Shown here in pieces: positions 18,417 to 27,286 of a DNA stretch of 64,000 bases. The notes under the pieces are model-generated. The model was not told the DNA's origin, ran no database searches, and saw nothing but the letters and a program-made list of their open reading frames with translations. The DNA is from Flavobacterium sp. N502536 (GTDB lineage: Bacteria > Bacteroidota > Bacteroidia > Flavobacteriales > Flavobacteriaceae), in assembly GCF_025947345.1 (NCBI RefSeq), contig NZ_CP110011.1, positions 1,116,001 to 1,180,000 of the forward strand, written 5' to 3'. Position numbers and translations under genes: made by a program. Position 1 is the stretch's first letter. Every line of letters starts with the position of its first letter.

Positions 18417-19691
18417 TTATTCTTTAAGCGCTTTTACCAACACTTTATCAATCTTTACGCCATCCATATCGATTACTTCCAGCACAAATTTTTGCCAAAT
18501 TAATTTTTCGCCTTCTTTTGGAATATGTGAAAGCTCGGTCATAATCATTCCGCTTACCGTGTTTACTTCGTAATCGTTTGTCAATTCGTCTAACTCAAAA
18601 TAAGTTAAGAAATCGTGTAACGAATAATGCCCGTCAACCAGCCAGGAACCGTCTTCTCTTTCAATTAACTGGAATTCATCTTTATAAAAATCAGATGCAT
18701 CTCCTACTAAAGCTTCCAGAATGTCATTTAGGGTAATAATTCCCTGAAAAACACCATATTCATCCGAAACTAAAGCATAATGAATCCCTGTTTTTTTGAA
18801 GTTCTCCAACGCTTTGTATGCCGTTGTCTGCTCCATTAAATAAGGCGCATCGATCATGATTCCAGCCAAATCAAAATGTTCGCTTTCAATGTTGGCAAAT
18901 ATATTTTTTAGGGTTACAACCCCCACAATATCATCATAATTGTCTCTGTAGACCGGATAAACGGTGTGCAAATCCTGCAAAACCAATTCCTTAATCTTCG
19001 CTTTATCAGCATTGAAAGGCAGCATATCAACTGACTTTCGGTGTGTCATCAGTGAGTTTACTTTTCGATCGCCAATATGAAAAACACGTTCTACAATGTC
19101 CTGCTCAATTTCCTGCACTTCTCCACCCTCTGTTCCTTCTTTGATAATCGCTTTAATCTCTTCTTCAGTTACCTTACCGTCAGCGGTTGGCTTAATTTGA
19201 AAAACATTCAATAAAAAATCCGTCGAAGAAGTAAGCAGCCAAATAAATGGTGCCGTGATTATCGAGATGGTCTTCATCGGAAGGGCTACCATTTTTGCAA
19301 TCGACTCCGGATAATTTAAACCAATTCGTTTTGGTAATAATTCTCCTAAAACCAAAGAGAAAAATGTCAGGACCACGACAACAATTCCCACTGCAACTGA
19401 ATGAGCATAAGGCTTTAAAAATTCAAATCCGCTAACAAAAACCTCCACATCCATTGTTATTTTATCACCACTATAAATACCGGTCAAAATACCGATTAAA
19501 GTGATCCCGATTTGCACGGTTGACAAAAATTTATTTGGAGAATTGGCCAGATCAAGCGCGATTTTAGCACTGTTATTTCCTTTTTTTGCGGCAGTTTCAA
19601 GTCTGTTTTTCCGAGCCGAAATCAATGCAATTTCTGACATGGAAAAAACTCCATTCAATAGTATTAGAAAAAATATTATTAGTATTTCCAA
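18417..19691 (-). CDS. CNNM/CorC-family transporter-like protein (hemolysin-domain protein)
   Basis: The 424 residues have an N-terminal CNNM (DUF21) domain with four hydrophobic segments (MEILIIFFLILLNGVFSMSEIAL, GITLIGILTGIYSG, VAVGIVVVVLTFFSLVLGELLPKRIGL). A CBS pair follows (about 200-330; MTHRKSVDML, YALVSDEYGVFQGIITLNDI), then a CorC_HlyC C-terminal domain (EDGSWLVDGHYSLHDF). The family is tied to Mg2+/Co2+ export and sensing in the inner membrane; the name hemolysin is historical. It stands between adk and obg on the same strand. Confidence 0.9.
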   Translation of the reverse strand: MEILIIFFLILLNGVFSMSEIALISARKNRLETAAKKGNNSAKIALDLANSPNKFLSTVQIGITLIGILTGIYSGDKITMDVEVFVSGFEFLKPYAHSVAVGIVVVVLTFFSLVLGELLPKRIGLNYPESIAKMVALPMKTISIITAPFIWLLTSSTDFLLNVFQIKPTADGKVTEEEIKAIIKEGTEGGEVQEIEQDIVERVFHIGDRKVNSLMTHRKSVDMLPFNADKAKIKELVLQDLHTVYPVYRDNYDDIVGVVTLKNIFANIESEHFDLAGIMIDAPYLMEQTTAYKALENFKKTGIHYALVSDEYGVFQGIITLNDILEALVGDASDFYKDEFQLIEREDGSWLVDGHYSLHDFLTYFELDELTNDYEVNTVSGMIMTELSHIPKEGEKLIWQKFVLEVIDMDGVKIDKVLVKALKE

Positions 19692-19859
19692 TTTTTGGTT
19701 TATTCGTTATATAATCGTCCTTATCAATCTGTAATCTTAAATATTTCGTACTCCAGACCACTCAAAAGAGCCATGTCTTTAAAAAAACTAATTTTTCTTG
19801 CCAGAAAACAGCAACCAGGGGAAGCATATTTTATGATAAGAAAAATAGTTCTTTTGGAG

Positions 19860-19877
19860 TCCCGATAGCAATCGGGA
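19860..19877. repeat. CCCGAT palindrome
   Basis: TCCCGAT-AGCA-ATCGGGA is a perfect 7-bp hairpin between the CNNM gene and adk. It has no T tail on either strand. From memory, palindromes with the core CCCGATAGCTATCGGG are frequent between genes in Flavobacterium. Confidence 0.6.
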
Positions 19878-19901
19878 TGAAACGACAGCTGGAAAAAGCT
19901 T

Positions 19902-20474
19902 CTACAAATTATCTATAACTGACGTTAATCGCTCTGTAATTTCTTCGATAGTTCCGATACCGTTTACGGCGTGAAACTTATTTTGTTCTTTATAATATCC
20001 AATTAGTGGAGCTGTTTTTTCATTGTACTCCTGGTATCTTACACGAATTTTTTCTTCGTCCTGATCATCAGCTCTTCCGCTTGTTTTTCCTCTTTCTAAT
20101 AAACGAGCAACCAAAATTTCATCATCAGCTTCCAATGCAATAGTCGCTGTAACACTTGATCCAATCGTTGGTAAAAATTTATCCAACGCTTCTGCCTGAT
20201 CTAAAGTTCGAGGATAACCATCAAACAAAAATCCAGCTGTATCAGGATGTTTTTTTACTTCATCAATTAACATTGCAGTGGTAACTTCGCAAGGAACTAG
20301 TTCTCCATTATCCATAAAAACCCTCGCTTTTTTACCTAAATCTGTGTCATTTTTTAAATTAAAACGAAAAATATCTCCTGTTGAAAGGTGCGTTAATTTG
20401 TATTTTTCTTTTAAAAATTCTGCCTGAGTTCCTTTTCCTGCTCCTGGCTTTCCAAATAAAACAATGTTAATCAT
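19902..20474 (-). CDS. adk: Adenylate kinase
   Basis: The 190 residues show the P-loop FGKPGAGKGTQAE at residue 7-19, the NMP-binding segment LSTGDIFRFN, the FDGYPRTLDQAEAL motif and the LID region GRADDQDEEKIRVRYQEY. It is the short-lid, zinc-free form. It catalyses AMP + ATP = 2 ADP in the cytoplasm. It follows hpt by 75 bases on the same strand, and both serve purine balance. Confidence 0.97.
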   Translation of the reverse strand: MINIVLFGKPGAGKGTQAEFLKEKYKLTHLSTGDIFRFNLKNDTDLGKKARVFMDNGELVPCEVTTAMLIDEVKKHPDTAGFLFDGYPRTLDQAEALDKFLPTIGSSVTATIALEADDEILVARLLERGKTSGRADDQDEEKIRVRYQEYNEKTAPLIGYYKEQNKFHAVNGIGTIEEITERLTSVIDNL

Positions 20475-20549
20475 AATATGAGTGAGTGTTGTGACTTCTA
20501 TTTTTATAAGAAGTTTTAAATGAATATATAGTTGTGTGTGTGTTTAAAT

Positions 20550-21080
20550 TTATTCTGCCAATTTATAAACTTCGGGCAAATTTCTTCCTAAACCATCGTA
20601 GTCCAATCCGTAACCTACAATGAATTTATTTGGAATTCTGATTCCGATATAATCTATTTTGATGTCTTTTTTATAAGCCTCCGGTTTAAAAAACAAAGTC
20701 GCAATTTTAAAATGCTTTACATTTTGCTGCTTGAACAAGTGTTTTAATTCTTCGACAGTATTTCCTGTATCAATAATGTCTTCAATAAGAATAACGGTTC
20801 TACCCGACAAATCCTGATTGATTCCAATTAATTCTTTTACTTTATTGGTACTTTCAATTCCTTCATAAGATGCCATTTTAATAAATGAAACCTCGCAAAG
20901 GCTTTTATATTTTTTCAGAAAATCGGCAACCACCATAAAGGCCCCATTTAAAACACCAATAAAAATTGGGGTATCGTCTCCAAAATCATCTTCTACCTGC
21001 GCCACTATTTTTGTTAAAGCAAAATCAATTTCTTTTGCCGAAATAAACGGAACAAATTGTTTATCGTGAAGTTGTATCAT
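20550..21080 (-). CDS. hpt: Hypoxanthine phosphoribosyltransferase
   Basis: The protein has the PRPP-binding motif VILIEDIIDTGNTVEEL, the FIGVLNGAFMV loop and the hood segment YIGIRIPNKFIVGYGLDYDG. It salvages hypoxanthine and guanine to IMP and GMP. The start at 21080 (MIQLHDKQFVPF, about 176 residues) is preferred over the in-frame ATG at 21107, because a TATCTTTG promoter box (complement of 21105-21112) overlaps that earlier codon, which would thus not be transcribed. Confidence 0.93.
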   Translation of the reverse strand: MIQLHDKQFVPFISAKEIDFALTKIVAQVEDDFGDDTPIFIGVLNGAFMVVADFLKKYKSLCEVSFIKMASYEGIESTNKVKELIGINQDLSGRTVILIEDIIDTGNTVEELKHLFKQQNVKHFKIATLFFKPEAYKKDIKIDYIGIRIPNKFIVGYGLDYDGLGRNLPEVYKLAE

Positions 21081-21104
21081 TATTTTTACATTTAAAATAA
21101 TGGG

Positions 21105-21112
21105 CAAAGATA
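21105..21112 (-). promoter_or_regulatory. -7 box of hpt
   Basis: On the minus strand this reads TATCTTTG, a perfect TAnnTTTG, about 24 bases upstream of the chosen ATG at 21080. It decides the start codon of hpt. Confidence 0.6.
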
Positions 21113-21294
21113 CAGAATTACAACCAAAATGTAAGTATCAAAATATACTGCGCACATATTTTTTTAAGAATGTTAAATATCCCTCACTATTTAGAATTCT
21201 TTTCTTAAAAACAAGCCTGATTTCATTAAATCAGCAGATTTTAGAACCATAACCTTAAATTACTTATTTTAGACCCTGTATTAAACCCAACTAA

Positions 21295-21849
21295 ATGTCT
21301 TCTGAATTACAAACAAAACTAGATTACGTAAAAGCTTATAGAGAAAACCGTCTTAAGGTTGCAAATGAGGTTTTAGAAAACCACTCTTTATTTAAAGAAC
21401 TTATCACGATTTGTTTTTCGCCATCAGACAAAAACAATCATAAAGCATGTTGGATTCTGGAATTTGTTTCTTACGAAGAATTGATCTGGCTGCAGCCTCA
21501 TCTTGATTTTTTCTGTTCCAATCTTAAGATTTTAAAAGACGAAAGTGCTATACGTCCCGTTGCAAAAGTGATTCAGTTGCTCGTAAAGGACCATTATAAA
21601 AAAGCCAAAAACGGCATTTCGCTTTCTGAAGAAAATCTCCAGGATTGCATAGAAGCGTCATTTGACTGGCTTATCAACGATGTAAAAGTGGCGACAAAAG
21701 CGTATTCGATCCGGACTTTGTATGTTTTGGGCAATCATTACGACTGGATACACCCTGAACTGCAAATTATTCTGAATAAAGATTATGGCGACCATTCCGC
21801 AGCTTACAAAGCCGTAGCCAAAGAAGTTTTGAAGAAAATAGAGAAATAA
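21295..21849 (+). CDS. Small all-helical protein of unknown function, HEAT-repeat-like
   Basis: The 184 residues are predicted helical throughout and have repeated short helix pairs (NHKACWILEFVSYEELIWLQPHLDFF; ESAIRPVAKVIQLLVKDHY; VATKAYSIRTLYVLGNHYDWIHPEL). This spacing is like HEAT/ARM arrays. There is no signal peptide and no catalytic motif, so a binding or scaffold role in the cytoplasm is likely. The gene is divergent from hpt and upstream of purK but separated from it by about 270 bases of palindromic sequence. Confidence 0.75.
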   Translation: MSSELQTKLDYVKAYRENRLKVANEVLENHSLFKELITICFSPSDKNNHKACWILEFVSYEELIWLQPHLDFFCSNLKILKDESAIRPVAKVIQLLVKDHYKKAKNGISLSEENLQDCIEASFDWLINDVKVATKAYSIRTLYVLGNHYDWIHPELQIILNKDYGDHSAAYKAVAKEVLKKIEK

Positions 21850-21953
21850 CTTTGAATTTCAGTTGCAACTTTAAGAATCCTGATAGTTATTGGAATTGTA
21901 TGCTTTGCGTTTATTTTTTTTAGCCACAGATTAAAAAAGATTTTTTTTCACAT

Positions 21954-22087
21954 GCCACGAATTTCCACAAATTCTTAAGCACTGCTTTTGAAAACTTTTA
22001 ATTCGGGAAAATTCGGGGAATTCGTGGCAAAAAAAATATTCCCATTCCCTATCTCATGAAATTCATAAAATTCGTGGCAAAAAAAAG
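21954..22087. repeat. Extragenic TTCGTGGCAAAAAAA repeats (three copies, one inverted)
   Basis: The sequence holds GCCACGAATT (about 21954-21963) and two direct copies of AATTCGTGGC followed by a run of seven or eight A (about 22019-22035 and 22070-22086). The first and second copies can pair over about 55 bases. The flanks also repeat parts of AATTC. No gene is present; the last copy runs into the purK promoter. Confidence 0.7.
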
Positions 22088-22096
22088 ATTAAAAAG

Positions 22097-22104
22097 TATC
22101 TTTG
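22097..22104 (+). promoter_or_regulatory. -7 box of purK
   Basis: TATCTTTG is a perfect TAnnTTTG match 16 bases before the purK ATG at 22121. Confidence 0.6.
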
Positions 22105-22120
22105 CAAAAACACAACTACA

Positions 22121-23269
22121 ATGAATTATTTTTCTTCTGATTTTAAATTAGGAATATTAGGCGGCGGACAATTAGGTAAAATGCTTTTGTTCGACACCAG
22201 AAAATTTGACATCCAGACTTATGTTCTCGATCCAAGCGATGAAGCTCCAAGTAAAATTGCCTGCAATAAATTCTTTCAGGGTGATTTAATGGATTATGAA
22301 ACGGTTTATAATTTTGGGAAACAAGTTGATGTTCTGACTTTTGAAATCGAATTAGTCAATCTTGAAGCACTGACACAATTAGAGAATGAAGGTTTAAAAA
22401 TCTATCCTTCTCCAAAAACCTTAAAAGGAATTCAAAACAAAGGAATTCAGAAACAATTCTACGCAGATCACAATATCCCGACAGCACCATTTGAGCGATT
22501 TGAGAATTTAGAAAGTCTAAAAGCTAAAATCCAGGAGTTGAAATTACCATTTGTATGGAAATGTACGGAGTTTGGTTACGACGGAAATGGTGTAAAAGTA
22601 ATCCGTCACGCTGCTGACTTAGACCAACTTCCAAATGTAGAATGTATTGCCGAAACAATGATTCCGTTCAAAAACGAACTGGCAGTTATTGTATGTCAAA
22701 ATCCATCAGGAGAAATAAAAACATATCCGGTTGTTGAAATGGAGTTTCATCCGGAAGCCAATCAGGTAGAATATGTCATCTGTCCTGCCAGAATTGACGA
22801 GAAAGTAGCCGAAAAAGCAAGAGCTATTGCTTTAAATGTTTCGGAAAAATTCAATCATGTGGGTCTTTTGGCGGTCGAAATGTTCCAAACGAACGACGAT
22901 GAAATTTTAGTAAATGAAGTTGCCCCGCGTCCACACAATTCAGGACATTACTCTATTGAAGCCAGCTACACCTCACAATTTGAAAATCACCTGCGTGCGA
23001 TTCTGGATCTTCCGTTAGGAAATACCGATAGCAAAGTTGCCGGAATTATGGTTAATTTAGTGGGCGCAGAAGGATTTTCAGGAGATGTTGTTTACGAAAA
23101 CATTGAAACTATACTGGGTTGGAATGGTGTTACCCCGCATATTTACGGTAAAAAACAAACACGCCCTTTCCGAAAAATGGGTCATGTAACCATTGTCAAT
23201 GAAGACATGTCTGAAGCCAGAAGAATAGCTGAAGAGGTTAAGAATACGATTAGAGTGATTAGTGTTTAG
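22121..23269 (+). CDS. purK: 5-(carboxyamino)imidazole ribonucleotide synthase
   Basis: The 382-residue ATP-grasp enzyme has the N-terminal LGILGGGQLGKMLLFD motif, ATP-grasp strands (FVWKCTEFGYDGNGVKVI, about 145-160), EVAPRPHNSGHYSIEA (about 267-282) and a C-terminal segment ending in EEVKNTIRVISV. It carboxylates AIR with ATP and bicarbonate in de novo purine synthesis. It is followed after 53 bases by purE, the next step, so the pair is an operon. Confidence 0.96.
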   Translation: MNYFSSDFKLGILGGGQLGKMLLFDTRKFDIQTYVLDPSDEAPSKIACNKFFQGDLMDYETVYNFGKQVDVLTFEIELVNLEALTQLENEGLKIYPSPKTLKGIQNKGIQKQFYADHNIPTAPFERFENLESLKAKIQELKLPFVWKCTEFGYDGNGVKVIRHAADLDQLPNVECIAETMIPFKNELAVIVCQNPSGEIKTYPVVEMEFHPEANQVEYVICPARIDEKVAEKARAIALNVSEKFNHVGLLAVEMFQTNDDEILVNEVAPRPHNSGHYSIEASYTSQFENHLRAILDLPLGNTDSKVAGIMVNLVGAEGFSGDVVYENIETILGWNGVTPHIYGKKQTRPFRKMGHVTIVNEDMSEARRIAEEVKNTIRVISV

Positions 23270-23322
23270 TCGCAGTCAACAGTCTGAAACCTGAAACAAA
23301 AAAAACCTGAAACAAAAATAAA

Positions 23323-23805
23323 ATGAGCAAAGTAGCCATCATAATGGGAAGTATCTCCGACATGCCAGTCATGCAGGATGCGATCGACATCTTAAAACAA
23401 TTTAATATTGAAGTTGAAGTAGATATCGTTTCGGCACACAGAACGCCTGAAAAATTATTCGATTTCAGTAAAAATGCACACACTCGTGGTATTTCGGTAA
23501 TTATAGCCGGAGCCGGAGGAGCTGCACATTTACCGGGAATGGTTGCTTCCATGTCGCCACTTCCTGTAATTGGAGTTCCGGTGAAGTCCAGTAATTCTAT
23601 TGACGGTTGGGATTCGGTTTTATCGATTCTTCAAATGCCTGGCGGAGTTCCTGTTGCGACAGTAGCTTTAAACGGAGCCAAAAATGCCGGAATTTTAGCG
23701 GCACAAATCATTGGAAGCCACGATAAAAAAGTACTTGACACTATTATTTCCTACAAAGAAGAATTAAAAGCTGCGGTTAATAAAGCGGCTGAAAGTCTTA
23801 AATAG
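23323..23805 (+). CDS. purE: N5-carboxyaminoimidazole ribonucleotide mutase
   Basis: The 160 residues contain the class I PurE core IIMGSISDMPVMQDA, SAHRTPEKLFDF with the catalytic His, AGAGGAAHLPGMVAS and PVIGVPVKSSN. It shifts the carboxyl group from N5 to C4 of the imidazole ring, directly using the product of PurK. The presence of both proteins shows the bacterial two-step route. Confidence 0.97.
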   Translation: MSKVAIIMGSISDMPVMQDAIDILKQFNIEVEVDIVSAHRTPEKLFDFSKNAHTRGISVIIAGAGGAAHLPGMVASMSPLPVIGVPVKSSNSIDGWDSVLSILQMPGGVPVATVALNGAKNAGILAAQIIGSHDKKVLDTIISYKEELKAAVNKAAESLK

Positions 23806-23811
23806 TTCGCA

Positions 23812-23960
23812 GTCTCAGTCTCAGTTTTCAGTCTCAGTCACAGTAAGCACTGAAAACTGAGAACTGCGACTGAAAACTGAGCTGCAACTGAATACTCAAA
23901 TAAATAAACTCTTTAGTCTTAGTTTGCATTGAAAACTGAGACGGAGACTGAAAACTAAAA
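23812..23960. repeat. ACTGAAAACTGAGACTG-type repeats
   Basis: The purE-M3 spacer consists of direct and inverted copies of CAGTCTCAGTTTTCAGT / ACTGAAAACTGAGACTG. The same words occur near 18.35-18.41 kb and 57.34-57.44 kb. No ORF is credible here. Confidence 0.75.
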
Positions 23961-23962
23961 AA

Positions 23963-25990
23963 ATGAGCGTCTTAACACAACATTTCAATACCAGACACAA
24001 TACAGCCCCTTTTTCGCAAATTAAAATCGAAGATTACGTTCCTGCTTTCAACGAAGGAATTGCTTTGGCTAAAGCCGAAATTGATGCAATCGTAAACAAT
24101 CCGGAAGCACCAACTTTTGAAAACACGGTGGTAGCGATGGACTTTACGGGTGATGTTCTGGATCGTCTTTCCAGTATTTTCTTCAATCTGAATTCGGCAG
24201 AAACAAATGATGAGATGCAAAAAATTGCACAGGAAGTTTCTCCTTTACTTTCAGAATTTGGAAATGACATTACCTTAAATGCGGCATTATTTGCTAAAAT
24301 TAAAACCGTTTACGACCAAAAAGAAAAACTGAATTTAAATCCGGAGCAAACTACGCTTTTGGATAAAAAGTACAAAAGCTTTTCAAGAAACGGAGCCAAT
24401 TTGCCAGAGGACAAAAAAGAAAGTTTACGTGAAATCGACAAAGAATTGTCAAGACTAAGTTTGCAGTTTGGCGAAAATGTTCTGGCCGAAACCAATGCTT
24501 TCGAATTGCATTTAACCGCTGAAAAAGATTTGGCAGGTTTACCGGAAGGAACTATCGAAGCAGCAAGATTGTTAGCCAAAAGTCAGGAGAAAGAAGGCTG
24601 GATTTTCACCTTAGATCATCCTAGTTATATTCCGTTTTTGACGTATGCCGACAATCGTGAATTGCGTAAAAAAATGGCAATTGCCTTTGGAGCAAAAGCT
24701 TTCCAAAATAACGAATTTGACAATCAGGAAAATGTCCTGAAAATTGCCAAACTTCGTTTTGAAAGAGCCAATTTGTTAGGGTATAAAACCCATGCCCATT
24801 TTGTTTTAGAAGAAAGAATGGCCGAGAGCCCTGAAAAAGTTTTCTCTTTCCTTAACGATTTACTGGCAAAAGCAAAACCGGCAGCTCAAAAAGAATTTGC
24901 TGAATTAACGGCTTTCGCCAAACAACTGGACGGAATCGAACAGTTAGAAAAATGGGATGGTGCTTATTATTCAGAAAAATTAAAACAACAGCTTTTTAAC
25001 TTAGACGATGAAAAACTGAAGCCCTATTTTCAATTAGAAAAAGTGTTAAACGGAGCTTTTATCGTTGCTAAAAAATTATACGGACTAACGTTTACCGAAG
25101 TTTTTGATATCGACAAATATCATGAAGAGGTAACCACTTACGAGGTAACCGATGCGGAAAATAATTTAGTATCCATTTTCTACGCCGATTTCTTCCCAAG
25201 AAAAGGAAAACGTAACGGAGCCTGGATGACCTCTTTCAAATCACAATCAATAAAAGAGGGTGTAAACGAAAGACCTCATATTTCGAATGTTTGCAACTTT
25301 ACAAAACCTACAGAAACCAAACCTTCGTTATTGACTTTTAATGAAGTAACTACTTTATTCCACGAATTTGGTCATGGTTTACACGGAATGTTAGCCAACA
25401 CTACTTATCCAAGTTTATCCGGTACTTCGGTGTTTTGGGATTTTGTTGAATTACCAAGTCAGATTATGGAAAACTGGTGTTACGAACCGGAAGCTTTGGC
25501 TTTGTTTGCGAATCATTATGAAACAGGGGAAATTATCCCGATTGAATATGTTCAGAAGATTAAAGAAAGTGCCAGTTTTCAGGAAGGTCTCGCGACTTTG
25601 CGCCAGCTAAGTTTTGGATTACTGGATATGGCATGGCACGGACAAGACCCAACAGACATTACCGATTTAAAAGCTTTCGAAACGGAACAATTTGCCAATA
25701 CACAATTGTATCCTGATGTAAAAGAAAATGCAATGAGTACTGCTTTTTCGCATATTTTTCAAGGTGGGTATTCTTCAGGCTATTACAGCTACAAATGGGC
25801 AGAAGTTCTGGATGCTGATGCTTTTGAATACTTTCAGGAAAGCGGCATCTTCAATCATGAAGTTGCTACAAAATTCAAAGACAATGTACTCTCAAAAGGA
25901 GGGACAGAACACCCTATGACTTTGTACAAACGTTTTAGAGGTCAGGAACCAAAACCGGAAGCTTTATTGAAAAGAGCAGGATTGGTTTAA
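23963..25990 (+). CDS. M3 family zinc metallopeptidase (peptidyl-dipeptidase Dcp / oligopeptidase A type)
   Basis: The 675-residue enzyme contains the zinc motif LFHEFGHGLHGML (HExxH, about residue 465-470), the following WDFVELPSQIMENW with the third ligand Glu region, and the typical GYSSGYYSYKWAEVLDADAF near the C-terminus. There is no signal peptide, so it acts in the cytoplasm on short oligopeptides. Size and C-terminal motif fit the Dcp/OpdA group. A strong terminator follows. Confidence 0.93.
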   Translation: MSVLTQHFNTRHNTAPFSQIKIEDYVPAFNEGIALAKAEIDAIVNNPEAPTFENTVVAMDFTGDVLDRLSSIFFNLNSAETNDEMQKIAQEVSPLLSEFGNDITLNAALFAKIKTVYDQKEKLNLNPEQTTLLDKKYKSFSRNGANLPEDKKESLREIDKELSRLSLQFGENVLAETNAFELHLTAEKDLAGLPEGTIEAARLLAKSQEKEGWIFTLDHPSYIPFLTYADNRELRKKMAIAFGAKAFQNNEFDNQENVLKIAKLRFERANLLGYKTHAHFVLEERMAESPEKVFSFLNDLLAKAKPAAQKEFAELTAFAKQLDGIEQLEKWDGAYYSEKLKQQLFNLDDEKLKPYFQLEKVLNGAFIVAKKLYGLTFTEVFDIDKYHEEVTTYEVTDAENNLVSIFYADFFPRKGKRNGAWMTSFKSQSIKEGVNERPHISNVCNFTKPTETKPSLLTFNEVTTLFHEFGHGLHGMLANTTYPSLSGTSVFWDFVELPSQIMENWCYEPEALALFANHYETGEIIPIEYVQKIKESASFQEGLATLRQLSFGLLDMAWHGQDPTDITDLKAFETEQFANTQLYPDVKENAMSTAFSHIFQGGYSSGYYSYKWAEVLDADAFEYFQESGIFNHEVATKFKDNVLSKGGTEHPMTLYKRFRGQEPKPEALLKRAGLV

Positions 25991-26025
25991 GATTTTTAGA
26001 CTTCTTAGCTTATTAGATATATTTA

Positions 26026-26055
26026 AAACCGAGGTAGAAATACTTCGGTTTTTTT
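26026..26055 (+). terminator. Terminator of the M3 peptidase gene
   Basis: An 11-bp stem with one mismatch (26026-26036 with 26041-26051) and a GAAA loop is followed by a T run. Confidence 0.88.
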
Positions 26056-26141
26056 GATTTCATTCGAATACAAATACTAAAGATAAATTTATTTATCTTC
26101 ACACTTCTTTTAATCGTAATCTAAATGCATGTAATAACGTG

Positions 26142-26261
26142 ATGTTGTTTGACAATTTTAACAAATCATCTGTACTCGCTTTAGAAAAGGAAATGAATGA
26201 AAAAGCTATAATTATTGGTGAAAATTTATTTGATAAAATAAATAATTTACAACATGACTAA
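26142..26261 (+). CDS. Possible 39-residue ORF, uncertain
   Basis: The frame codes for MLFDNFNKSS, then a Glu/Lys/Ile-rich part ending LQHD. It overlaps the next ORF at CATGACTAA (stop 26259-26261). It has no recognisable domain. The overlap geometry suggests translational coupling, but it may also be the remnant of a longer gene. Confidence 0.3.
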   Translation: MLFDNFNKSSVLALEKEMNEKAIIIGENLFDKINNLQHD

Positions 26262-26415
26262 AGATAAGATCAAAGAGCTACAAAATAAAATTATTGAGGG
26301 TCTTAAAGTTTCTTCCAAAAGAATGATAGAAAACAAAAAGAAAATCAATGGAAAAATTGTTGTTTATGCGGATGGAAAAATTCAGACGATAAATGCCGTT
26401 GATATTAAAGACTAA
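26254..26415 (+). CDS. Small basic protein of unknown function (53 residues)
   Basis: ATG at 26254 to TAA at 26413 gives a product with a charged N-terminal helix (MTKDKIKELQNKIIEGLKVS) and a short strand-like C-terminus (GKIVVYADGKIQTINAVD). The start overlaps the end of the preceding short ORF. Lys-rich composition and no membrane segment point to a soluble protein. No family is recognised; it could be half of a small two-gene unit. Confidence 0.4.
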   Translation: MTKDKIKELQNKIIEGLKVSSKRMIENKKKINGKIVVYADGKIQTINAVDIKD

Positions 26416-26430
26416 TACTGGAAATTCAAA

Positions 26431-27090
26431 TTGAAAAAAAATCTCAAAAACCTACTTTACCTTGCTATCCTTGGGTTTGTAATAATCGTTTCTGTAAATC
26501 TATATGTAAAATCATCGACCAGCGATTTGATTTATCCTACTGCAAACAATCTTCCAAAAAATCAGGTAGGAATTATTTTTGGGGCCGGAATCAACGGCGA
26601 TCAGCCCAGCAAATATTTAAAAGACCGACTGGATGCCGGAATTTTATTGTACCAAACACACAAAATAGACAAGATTCTGCTTTCGGGTGATAATGGCCGT
26701 GACGAACACGATGAACTAACGGTGATGAAAAATTACTGTTACCAACACGGTGTTGACACTACCAAAATCTACGTTGATTATGCAGGGTTTGATACGTACT
26801 CGACTATGTTTCGGGCGAAATCTATTTTCAATGTAAAAAGTGCCACTCTGGTTTCGCAGGAATACCATTTGAACCGGGCTGTTTATATTGGTCAGAAACT
26901 TGGTGTACAATCAGTTGGTTTTTCTGCTAACGAAGGAGAGTATCTGGGTTATAAATACGTTACTTTTAGAGAATACGGCTCTATTTTCAAAGCTTTTTTT
27001 GATGTTTTAAGAAATCGGGAGCCTCGCTTTTTAGGAAATCCAATTGACATAAACGGAGTTTCTAATTATTCTAAAGACGACAAAAGATAA
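26431..27090 (+). CDS. SanA/YdcF-family (DUF218) membrane-anchored protein
   Basis: The 219-residue protein starts at a TTG, the only start that keeps the N-terminal anchor (NLLYLAILGFVIIVSVNLYV). The DUF218 core follows: VGIIFGAGINGDQPSKYLKDRLD, KILLSGDNGRDEHDE, DYAGFDTYSTMFRAKSIF and SQEYHLNRAVYIGQKLG. The family acts at the inner membrane facing the periplasm and affects envelope permeability (vancomycin exclusion by SanA), but the chemistry is not settled. A terminator follows. Confidence 0.88.
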   Translation: MKKNLKNLLYLAILGFVIIVSVNLYVKSSTSDLIYPTANNLPKNQVGIIFGAGINGDQPSKYLKDRLDAGILLYQTHKIDKILLSGDNGRDEHDELTVMKNYCYQHGVDTTKIYVDYAGFDTYSTMFRAKSIFNVKSATLVSQEYHLNRAVYIGQKLGVQSVGFSANEGEYLGYKYVTFREYGSIFKAFFDVLRNREPRFLGNPIDINGVSNYSKDDKR

Positions 27091-27152
27091 GAGTACTAAC
27101 ACTTTCTTTTAAGTTACTACTTATTGTTAAATCGATCCTACATTTTCACCAT

Positions 27153-27194
27153 AAGGTGGCCCTCATTTTCAGATCAAACGGACCACCTTTTTTT
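27153..27194 (+). terminator. Terminator of the SanA-like gene
   Basis: A 10-bp stem with one mismatch (27153-27162 with 27180-27189) closes a 17-base loop and ends in seven T. It stands between convergent genes. Confidence 0.85.
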
Positions 27195-27286
27195 ATTTAA
27201 GCTCATAATTGCTTTTGATTCATAACTAGTAAAAACACTTTTTCTTTTTAGGTGGCTAAATCCTGAATCGGTATAAAAACTACAGC

